64,000 nucleotides of DNA, taken from the NCBI GenBank assembly GCA_947507595.1, contig OX382261.1, positions 41,183,738 through 41,247,737 on the forward strand. The letters are read 5' to 3'. Positions 61,101 to 64,000 of this stretch are shown in pieces; within the stretch, counting starts at the first letter, position 1, and every line of letters begins with the position of its first letter. Below the pieces are notes generated by a model that made no database searches, was not told the DNA's origin, and saw only the letters and a list, made by a program, of their open reading frames with translations. This DNA is from Pyralis farinalis (taxonomy: Eukaryota > Arthropoda > Insecta > Lepidoptera > Pyralidae). The position numbers were made by a program, and so were the translations under genes.

Positions 61101-63517
61101 GAGTCATAAAGTCCAAATGTCTTAGAGGTGTTCGTACTATTATGAATGTAAAAGTGTATTTATTTGTCGGTTAGTCCTTTTTTCAAATCAAAACGGAGCA
61201 TCGAATTGATGTGTTTTTTTTTTGTATGGCGGGCCTGACCGACATTGATACAGTACTATTATCGCGGCAAAATATCTTACTCCCACAGGAAAACGCGCAT
61301 TGTTTCCCTTTGACAACGCGGGCGAAGCCGCGGGCAACAAGTATGCAATAAAGTATGATGATTTTGCTGACATTTGTGCAGCTATATTCACTTGTCCTTT
61401 AAAAATTGGGCAAGTCATGACTCGCTGACAAACACAGTGTACACAACTTTTTGTTGTGCAAAACCCAGCCGCTGCGCCGCCAGCCGCTCGGACGGAGACA
61501 AGTTCGTGAACCACTTCGCAGTATTTTTTGTATTTTATATTTATTTATTAGATAGAAACAAACAGTAATTTAAATACATAGGTAATGTTGTAGATATAAA
61601 TTAAAGGCTTTTAGCTTCGTACATTAACATAACATGGAAAAACAACAACAACTTCCAATGTACTGAGAGAGGTAACACTACAAACGTCACCCAAACCTAA
61701 CATACAAACAATCAGTTCGTTTGTAAAGTTTGGACAATGGTTTTGGGTACATTGATGAATTTTAAAAGATGTGTAATTTTTAAATATAACTAATTCAGAT
61801 TTTTTATTATTATTACCTATTCTGGTAATATGAGATCTATATTAAGGGTGCTATACCGTACATACAAGCAAACTCAACGTGACTTCGAACAAAGCTATTA
61901 TTAAAAATCTTATAGGTCAAAGAATATTTAAAGCGCACTACTACCCGCAGTGAATTCAATATAGTTTGATAACACTCTTTTTCTAACATGGAAGATCTTT
62001 TTCTAAGAATTTTAAAACTTTCATAATCTAATGGATTACGATAATTTTTCCAAAGACTTAGAATGCCAAGTGAGACGTGGAGGAGATTCTATAATAACCC
62101 TTCTTACACAGAGTATTTTTGATGTACCTTTTGAATATATTTTCAGGCCAGGACAGAAATTAGCATCAGCTGAGGTCAGTTCTGCCCTATTGGCTCTTAT
62201 TTCAAGCTCGGCTAATCTGACATGAAGAGAGGCCACTATGGCCACCAGGAAAGCTCGTTTTTGTTCAGTCTCAATTGCGTTGTGGGAAGATCCATCCCTG
62301 CGGCCTTCATTATAACCGGCTACTGCACTGTTGGCCAGATCTTGCAAATATTCCTTACTCTTACTCTCTAGGGATCCATAAGGATCCGCATTGCTCCGGT
62401 CAGATGAGCCGCTCTCATTACAAGCGTCCTGATTGTCGACAGTGAGCTCTATAGCGCACTAGTGCAGCGTAAGGCCGATCACCAGTATTGAGTCTACGCG
62501 TACTCTATGCTAGGACTACACACTGAGGATGAAACTATATTACACGAAGTAAATATGTAGTACACCAACAAAGTCGGAACTGCCAGTTCGCGTACTTAAC
62601 AGTGCTTGAACAGTACAACAAACAAAAATAAAATAACAGTGAGAGTGAGGCGTCAACAGTCAAACGTACTGACACCGTAACTTAATAGTACAAGAATAGG
62701 AGAAATTTCCGTAGAACAGTATGAAGCGGATTAGCGCGCACGGCGGCGTGTTGGCAGCCAACACAACGCCAAACGCTTGAAATACACCTAACATCTAGTG
62801 TCCCGGGCTGTCTGGAGGCACTAAAACTGTACCACCGAGACAAACAGACATGTTCATGCACACAAATGTATATTCTGTGTAAGAATCGAACCCACCAGCG
62901 TCGGTGTCAAAGTAACGTAACAGCGCGTTTCGCCACTGCGCCACCGAGCTCGTCTAAACATGAAACATGAAAAATAAAATATAAGATGAAAGTAGAATAA
63001 ATATGTTCGAGATGCGAGCGTCACGAAAAATCTGTAGCTTTTTAAGCGAACGGCGGCCGGTCGAACAGGCACGACGCGATGTAGTCAGCTTCGACCGATT
63101 CTCACTTCCTCCCCGCTGCTCGCAGGAGCCGCCTTCCGCATCCAGGTGTCGGCGGCCACGGCGGAGCGGCTCACGGCCGCCGGCGGCTACCGGCTGCGCT
63201 CGCGCGGCCTCACCCAGATCAAGGGCAAGGGCGCCATGCACACGTACTGGCTGCTCGGCAAGGACGGCTTCGACAAACCGCTGCCGACGCCGCCGCCGCT
63301 CGAGTCAGTGCTCGCTCGTCGCTTTACTTTCTTTACTGTCGTCCGCATCACCGAGACGTGATCGCCCTTACCTCCCTCAGGTCCGAGGACGTGCTGTTCG
63401 AGACGGACGGCGAGAACGACAGCGAGGTATCGTCGGCGCCTTCCGCCGCCGCCGCTTCGCCCGCCAAAGCTATCGAGCGACAGCGCTCGGACCCCACTTG
63501 CACGCCTGACAAGTACG
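42947..63517 (+). CDS. Gyc76C: Receptor guanylate cyclase, Gyc76C-like (gene span, 11 coding exons, 3' end beyond window)
   Basis: Joining 42947-43154, 43225-43590, 48782-50043, 50137-50254, 50330-50623, 50696-50893, 53461-53632, 53708-53848, 59925-60382, 63126-63303 and 63381-63517 gives one frame of 1,177 residues plus one base, with every splice phase agreeing. Domain order: signal peptide (1-22), extracellular region (to ~496), one membrane span (~497-520), kinase-homology domain (~600-870), coiled-coil linker (~873-918), guanylate cyclase domain (~920-1115), start of a tail. Receptor cyclases make cGMP from GTP on the cytosolic side as dimers. FSDIVGFT supplies a metal-binding Asp; KVETIGDAYM and CLFGDTVNTASRME hold the Glu and Cys that select guanine. 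The Gyc76C label rests on the catalytic text and the tail GFDKPLPTPPP; another insect receptor cyclase is possible. The extracellular part is unusually divergent. Confidence 0.85.
43225..43590 (+). CDS. Gyc76C: Receptor guanylate cyclase exon 2 (extracellular)
   Basis: Acceptor cttcttaacag; donor cacg|gtgagg; phase 1 on both sides. It encodes about 122 Ala/Arg-rich residues with five cysteines (TCGAAW, GACSAL, ATCGAS, SDCAAAL), ending ELARDPH. Its position fits the first lobe of a receptor-cyclase ligand-binding domain, but little family sequence is left and GC content is extreme. Confidence 0.7.
43591..44960. other. Intron 2, first part: no recognised element
   Basis: AT-rich, with a GC-rich simple repeat at 44632-44685 (gggcgcgggcgggcgcgggc). 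Short frames only. A minus-strand scrap at 44198-44389 with two Cys pairs could be transposase debris, but it cannot be assigned. Confidence 0.3.
44961..45880 (-). mobile_element. LINE family V, 3' end
   Basis: The 3' trailer (ttaggcccttacgggcactt on plus) recurs at 54165 and 63618. Further in, the plus text accatacgacataatgctat and gcggatggctctcttttgta corresponds to the ORF2 C-terminal blocks (MSYG..LW, QKRAIR) seen at 1580-1660 in family W, so V and W are related. Frame stops abound. Confidence 0.65.
45900..46210 (-). mobile_element. LINE family W, 3' end plus RT palm scrap
   Basis: Plus text atctttttattccgtaaaaa and tggctacatttgtttggaat equals the 3' tail at 1020-1065. After a deletion, the minus strand reads VSDLPYMVQRMADILLFADD, the RT catalytic region of the same family. 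Confidence 0.65.
46211..46845. other. Intronic stretch with unassigned GC-rich part
   Basis: 46620-46840 has an open minus-strand frame with text such as AWEQIEQALSEQGSS. It might be retroelement-derived, as it borders the envelope-like remnant, but no family could be named. Confidence 0.25.
46850..47640 (-). mobile_element. Retroviral envelope-like remnant (errantivirus/F-like type)
   Basis: Three minus-strand pieces in order (47609-47376, 47298-47038, 47093-46896) resemble the outer part of the fusion/envelope protein carried by insect gypsy-type and BEL/Pao-type retroviruses: a 'FQITLPLVS...LYKLIPSIP' turn, then a Cys-rich segment with CEIWLQL and YFYFCC, then a stretch with GLILVSKQCMI. 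Stops and frame changes separate them, and no signal peptide, fusion peptide or membrane anchor is intact. No gag or pol adjoins. It is an inactive fossil in a cyclase intron. Confidence 0.5.
47641..48340. other. Intronic stretch without a supported gene
   Basis: A short frame from ATG 47799 with an acidic, Cys-containing segment (CSEDSDDDCPRC) looks protein-like but has no splice partners. Otherwise nothing was recognised. Confidence 0.25.
48345..48612 (+). mobile_element. tRNA-derived SINE, copy 4 (full length)
   Basis: It starts gacgagctcggtggcgcagt, has the B box gggttcgattccc, the A-rich doubled gtatttac segment, and the 3' part ctagtacccatagcac, ending ataatttgtccgac. It lies about 170 bp upstream of cyclase exon 3. 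No clear target duplication was identified. Confidence 0.85.
48782..50043 (+). CDS. Gyc76C: Receptor guanylate cyclase exon 3 (extracellular linker, membrane span)
   Basis: Acceptor gtgcccgcag, phase 1 in; donor tataag|gttgag, phase 0 out. It opens VVVLCVSPGG, a typical strand of the ligand-binding fold. Then comes a long low-complexity region (acidic, Ser/Asn-rich, three or more N-x-S/T sites such as NITL, NLSS, NETN) with an arginine block GGRRGRRRRAPAR at about residue 359. The membrane span is RLVGGAAATLTAVAAMLGAA, followed by eight arginines as a stop-transfer signal. The exon ends with the juxtamembrane RIRYK. A 1.26-kb exon with this composition is unusual for a receptor cyclase. Confidence 0.8.
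50137..50254 (+). CDS. Gyc76C: Receptor guanylate cyclase exon 4 (kinase-homology domain start)
   Basis: Acceptor aatcgtttcag; donor atcg|gtaagt; phase 0 in, 1 out. It encodes GDAVHMKYLPS, ELKRKATDVLLV and MQSLRHENLNPFIG, the glycine-loop/VAVK-equivalent and helix-C region. The text RHENLNPFIG is nearly invariant in receptor cyclases. Confidence 0.9.
50330..50623 (+). CDS. Gyc76C: Receptor guanylate cyclase exon 5 (kinase-homology domain middle)
   Basis: Acceptor ctgttcgcag; donor tcgcg|gtgagc; phase 1 both sides. It encodes CGRGSLEDVL, LLTDLVKGMRYLHGS, VHGRLSSRNCVVDSRWVLRL and TDYGIPGF. The kinase HRD motif is replaced by HGRLSSRN and DFG by DYG, as in the catalytically dead kinase-homology domains of receptor cyclases. 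Confidence 0.9.
50696..50893 (+). CDS. Gyc76C: Receptor guanylate cyclase exon 6 (kinase-homology domain, tandem repeat)
   Basis: Acceptor tgtgttacag; donor gaag|gtgcgt; phase 1 both sides. It encodes ELLWTAPELLREAR, then three GAGRGSQP units, then GDVFSFAIIMQEVIVRGEPY. The flanking text is the standard activation-segment and helix-F part; the repeated units replace a loop that is short in other receptor cyclases. Confidence 0.9.
50737..50808 (+). repeat. In-frame 24-bp tandem repeat, three identical copies
   Basis: The unit ggcgcgggtcgcggctccca+gccc is present three times without a single difference and encodes GAGRGSQP each time. Identity of the copies means recent expansion or gene conversion; copy number is likely to vary between individuals. 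Confidence 0.9.
50900..51130. other. Intron 6, first part
   Basis: AT-rich, nothing recognised. Confidence 0.3.
51130..51300 (-). mobile_element. RTE-type LINE 3' tail
   Basis: Plus text catcatcatcatatcagcc, followed by aagaacgtccacacctgg, is the reverse of an ORF2 end plus (TGATGA)n tail, as at 29830-29955. Confidence 0.5.
51360..51800 (-). mobile_element. LINE family R fragment
   Basis: Plus text gataggcagagagaaccgag equals the reverse complement of the family-R end (5770-5790). Toward 51790 the minus strand reads VVNCLLFGDDAVLLAETSTE, the RT catalytic block (LLYADDAVLIAESSSE in the 3640-5805 copy), with Y-A changed to F-G. An internal deletion joins the two. Confidence 0.7.
51800..52280. 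other. Intronic stretch
   Basis: It probably continues decayed family-R text on the minus strand for a few hundred bases (acaccctgcttgacaccaat resembles GVRQGCV in reverse). Otherwise unassigned. Confidence 0.3.
52285..52945 (+). mobile_element. LINE family R fragment, degenerate, with a dispersed tail
   Basis: The text is collinear with 4985-5540 of the intact copy: attattagcaga, gatgtggagagacgagtagg, caacgctaacttatga, ggtcaagatacaatc. Stops and small deletions are numerous. From 52855 the lepidopteran tail text ggaccgtatgcttgtttg, ending in poly-A, follows. Confidence 0.7.
53461..53632 (+). CDS. Gyc76C: Receptor guanylate cyclase exon 7 (kinase-homology domain end)
   Basis: Acceptor ggcacattgcag; donor ggccg|gtaatg; phase 1 in, 2 out. 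It encodes EIVEKVSRPPPLIRPSVS, CWSEAPDLRPDFHRLYDI and FRHLHRGR, the C-lobe end of the kinase-homology domain. The upstream intron is 2.57 kb and full of LINE remnants. Confidence 0.9.
53708..53848 (+). CDS. Gyc76C: Receptor guanylate cyclase exon 8 (dimerisation coiled coil)
   Basis: Acceptor attttccag; donor cctcg|gtacgt; phase 2 both sides. It encodes KINIVDSMFEMLEKYSNNLE, ELIRERTEQLDMEKKKTEQL and LNRMLPR, the signalling helix and coiled coil found in all receptor cyclases between kinase-homology and catalytic domains. Confidence 0.95.
54160..54335 (-). mobile_element. LINE family V 3' end
   Basis: Plus text attaggcccttacgggcact, cttagacacgtcttacattc and agcatttcgaaaatgaccat matches 44990-45150 and 63618-63740. 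It is cut at the gaagaaacttgccaatatgg junction. Confidence 0.7.
54336..54600 (+). mobile_element. BEL/Pao-like gag zinc-knuckle fragment
   Basis: The frame continues HQWKTCKV, CGVNGCPLRHHYLLH, then Thr/Asn-rich text and a stop at 54570. The spacing C...C..NGC..RHHYLLH is the zinc knuckle that ends gag in BEL/Pao LTR retrotransposons. Only about 60 codons are left and no LTR was seen. Confidence 0.5.
54774..56321 (-). mobile_element. Tc1-type DNA transposon with long inverted repeats
   Basis: A 1.55-kb element flanked by TA (54772-54773 and 56322-56323). The terminal inverted repeats are very long: both ends read cacatcaaaagtgtctaggg inward and continue in match for about 270 bp, up to the transposase gene. 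One base differs at the extreme tip. It lies inside a family-W LINE whose sequence is otherwise continuous. The transposase frame it carries is uninterrupted, so the element could be recently or still active. Confidence 0.92.
55044..56042 (-). CDS. Tc1-family transposase (DD34E)
   Basis: An intact 332-codon frame. The N-terminal part (residues ~1-110) has paired helix-turn-helix character (SQSVISRLWTRYRSTGTV). The catalytic triad is visible: D in CFSDESRFG, D in LMHDNARPHTA and E in SPDLNPIEHAWD, with exactly 34 residues between the second D and E, as in Tc1. It cuts and joins the element at TA dinucleotides. The start shown (MFLPRTLT) lies in the inverted repeat, and a second Met (MIEAGSRQRT) is eight codons on. 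No frame defect was seen. Confidence 0.92.
   Translation of the reverse strand: MFLPRTLTMIEAGSRQRTVALALNTSQSVISRLWTRYRSTGTVAERHGGRYRCTTRRQDRYIQITTRRAPTITAMMLAVTLHHSSGNLISDQTVRNRLHEVNLHSRRPLRVPPIAMHNRRIRYQWALEHRNWAEEQWRFVCFSDESRFGMRPDTRRIRHWRTPGRQQRLKSCQEVHPYSGGTIMVWAGIWIGGRTELIWIRGNLNAQIYAETIVSDVIVPLQVQIGPLFQLMHDNARPHTARVVRQTLAAANINVMPWPAQSPDLNPIEHAWDMLQRRALPNMEGIQSQEDRFLLLQRTWAAIPQRDLDELILSMPNRCSCVVSVRGRNTDY
57227..57412 (+). mobile_element. LINE family J, 3' end
   Basis: It reads, in one frame, FPRDYRIR...KCVKRFLEGRQRMSDTPGV, the last ORF2 residues of family J, then the trailer gtccgtaggctacggtgact and a (TA)n run at 57396-57412. Confidence 0.75.
57462..57726. mobile_element. MITE with GC-rich terminal inverted repeats
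   Basis: The ends share tcccacactgctacgcgcta followed by cgcg in inverted orientation, and a second inner inverted pair (tatcgaaatatctcaattt versus aactgagatatttcgata) lies inside. No protein is encoded. The extreme ends (cttaggcg / cgccttag) suggest a short target site, but the duplication is not certain. Confidence 0.65.
57730..58380. other. Intron 8 stretch with a GC-rich middle
   Basis: 57905-58080 is GC-rich (gtgcgggcagcggcaggacc), with short frames on both strands. Its composition recalls a retroelement 5' leader. No gene can be supported. Confidence 0.25.
58385..58465 (-). repeat. Dispersed repeat, matches 6491-6575
   Basis: Plus text agtttattatcgtactggtt and accgacatatcagtctgta is the reverse complement of the 6.5-kb segment. 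Confidence 0.6.
58500..58760 (-). repeat. Unidentified repeat-like segment with an 80-codon frame
   Basis: The minus-strand frame (58748-58506) encodes text such as RGSFEKNDVMYYTLCDLVGG and RSRQVLGLLELCRFQWSI. It has no recognised domain and no splice signals. It looks like the trailer of a retroelement rather than an exon. Confidence 0.3.
58770..59920. other. Intron 8, last part: diverged internal repeats
   Basis: Between 59030 and 59290 two or three diverged units share the sequence cttccg-ct-catc, then aggtcctggatatcat and aagacaaaacaaa, suggesting an old ~120-bp tandem array. Near 59760-59900 the sequence becomes GC-rich ahead of the catalytic exon, with no exon recognised there. Confidence 0.3.
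59925..60382 (+). CDS. Gyc76C: Receptor guanylate cyclase exon 9 (catalytic domain)
   Basis: Acceptor tcacaaggcag; donor acgg|gtgagc; phase 2 in, 1 out. It encodes SVAERLMLGSRVEPEEFEEV, SIYFSDIVGFTALAARSTPV, LNDLYTTFDAAIEQYRVYKV, ETIGDAYMVVGGLPARARDH, LRIGLHSGPCCAGVVGLTMP and RYCLFGDTVNTASRMESTG. Both metal-binding aspartates, the guanine-selecting Glu and Cys, and the NTASR motif are present, so the cyclase should be active and GTP-specific. Confidence 0.95.
60383..60745. other. Start of intron 9 with dispersed motif copy 4
   Basis: 60520-60620 is GC-rich without a supported gene. 60706-60745 is the shortened motif gttaatagattcaggcttta, cgaaagtcaaat. Confidence 0.4.
60750..61340 (+). repeat. 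Dispersed lepidopteran repeat with terminal GC hairpin
   Basis: It contains gcgttaacggattttgatga, aatttggtaggtatatagat and aacacataggctacttttt, and ends in a stem cgcgggcgaagccgcggg followed by caacaag. The GC stem near the end recalls the Helitron-like elements, but CTAG is missing and the other end is not defined. Confidence 0.45.
61341..62090. other. Intron 9 stretch without a recognised feature
   Basis: Mostly AT-rich; no LINE motif or exon was found. Confidence 0.3.
62090..62470 (-). mobile_element. LINE scraps: family V piece joined to an R1-type ORF1 piece
   Basis: Plus 62090-62150 (acccttcttacacagagtat) matches family V at 45300 and 63885. From 62160 the minus-strand frame reads KRAFLVAIVASLHVRLAELE, IRANRAELTSADA, which parallels MLAIITSLSIRLAEQELRAC in the R1-clade ORF1 at 37.7 kb. 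Confidence 0.5.
62835..62957 (-). mobile_element. tRNA-derived SINE, copy 5 (short)
   Basis: The minus strand starts gacgagctcggtggcgcagt (A box), then a B box with one change (gggttcgattct). It is truncated after tctgtttgtctcgg. Confidence 0.8.
62985..63036 (+). mobile_element. LINE family R scrap next to cyclase exon 10
   Basis: Plus text gatgaaagtagaataaatat, gttcgagatgcgagcg, cgaaaaatctgtag matches 5385-5435 of the intact copy. It ends about 90 bp before the exon 10 acceptor. Confidence 0.65.
63126..63303 (+). CDS. Gyc76C: Receptor guanylate cyclase exon 10 (catalytic domain end)
   Basis: Acceptor ctgctcgcag; donor ctcga|gtcagt; phase 1 in, 2 out. It encodes AAFRIQVSAATAERLTAAGG, YRLRSRGLTQIKGKGAMHTY and WLLGKDGFDKPLPTPPPLE. 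RG...IKGKG..TYWLLG closes the cyclase fold. The following KPLPTPPP text is what points to Gyc76C. Confidence 0.92.
63381..63517 (+). CDS. Gyc76C: Receptor guanylate cyclase exon 11 (tail)
   Basis: Acceptor cctccctcag; donor tacg|gtaagt; phase 2 in, 1 out. It encodes ESEDVLFETDGENDSEVSSA, an Ala-rich stretch and RQRSDPTCTPDKYG. Long unstructured C-terminal tails are a feature of Gyc76C. The gene continues past 64000. Confidence 0.8.
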
Positions 63518-63599
63518 GTAAGTCACAGTAAGGGCGCGGTTCTCTCGTCGAGAATTACCTATATTCACTGCAAGTAAATGATTTGAATATAAAGATAAA

Positions 63600-64000
63600 A
63601 AATATTTATTTGCCATTAGGCCCTTACTTAGACACGTCGTACATTATTTCAAATTAGATCATATTGTATCTTAATAATTTTCCATAGTTTTTTTTTAGTT
63701 TTAATCTCTTTTTTAATCTACCTACATTTCGAAAATGACCATTGGTGAAGAAGATATACCAAAAGAAACTTGCCAATATAGGTCTTTTTTTCATCGTAAT
63801 TAATTAAAGATATGTTAATACATGTGCTAAATCATTTCCAAACATCTCTGTCTGTTAGATATTCATGGATTCTGTAATAACCCTTCTTACACAGAGTATT
63901 TTTGATGTACCTCTTGAACATATTGTAAGGCAATGAGAGAATTGTTCCAGGTAATTTAGTATCCCATCAAAAACATAAATGTGAAATGAGAGCCAAGTTC
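63600..64000 (-). mobile_element. LINE family V, 3' end (runs off the window)
   Basis: Plus text gccattaggcccttacttag, ttcgaaaatgaccattggtg and acccttcttacacagagtat follows the 44961-45400 copy. The element continues beyond the right edge. Confidence 0.7.

Noticed and set aside
1..64000. CRISPR arrays, bacterial operons, Shine-Dalgarno sites and rho-independent terminators
   Set aside because: The window is eukaryotic; the hairpins present are fold-back elements or palindromes without the associated features.

Overview
This window is eukaryotic and almost certainly from a moth or butterfly (Lepidoptera). The reasons are spliceosomal genes with GT-AG introns, a dense crowd of insect-type non-LTR retrotransposons (R1-clade, RTE-type, Jockey/CR1-type), Helitron ends with the A|TC...CTAG|T signature, a tRNA-derived SINE in five copies, a Tc1-type DD34E transposon and Penelope-like debris. 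There is no sign of prokaryotic organisation, no CRISPR array and no intact tRNA or rRNA gene.

Three host genes can be supported. (1) The main gene is a receptor guanylate cyclase, closest by motif memory to Drosophila Gyc76C. It lies on the + strand with eleven exons between 42947 and 63517. All splice phases agree and give at least 1,177 residues: signal peptide, extracellular region, one membrane span, kinase-homology domain, dimerisation coiled coil, guanylate cyclase domain and the start of a C-terminal tail. The 3' end lies beyond the window. A CpG-rich block ending in a consensus donor at 30762 could be a non-coding first exon. (2) The last two exons of a GNAT-family diamine (spermidine/spermine or thialysine) acetyltransferase lie at 14235-14440 and 14961-15146 (+), followed by a polyadenylation signal. 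(3) One exon of an unrecognised gene lies on the - strand at 12690-12891, with a consensus donor and acceptor.

Layout: 1-6.4 kb is nested repeats (a Helitron split by a LINE, then an RTE-like LINE, then a second Helitron). 6.6-12 kb is a nearly full-length two-ORF LINE whose ORF1 starts with a PHD-like zinc finger. 12.7-15.3 kb holds the orphan exon, fold-back elements and the acetyltransferase 3' end. 15.4-42.4 kb is mostly decayed LINEs, SINEs, Helitrons and inverted repeats, including a three-zinc-knuckle R1-clade element (37.3-40.8 kb) and a Penelope-type GIY-YIG remnant. 42.8-63.5 kb is the cyclase gene, whose introns have been filled by SINEs, LINE 3' ends, an envelope-like retroviral remnant, a BEL/Pao-like scrap, a MITE and a Tc1 element that landed inside a LINE.

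The most unusual structures are a group of short inverted or fold-back insertions flanked by 12-13 bp direct repeats (14.05, 25.9 and 41.1 kb). At least one carries a hammerhead-ribozyme-like core of the kind known from Penelope-like elements. Others are a perfect 70-bp palindrome inside a LINE, an in-frame three-copy 24-bp tandem repeat in the cyclase kinase-homology domain, and a long, disordered, arginine-rich insertion in its extracellular region. Family names for retroelements here (W, V, J, R) are labels of convenience for copies that match each other within this window.
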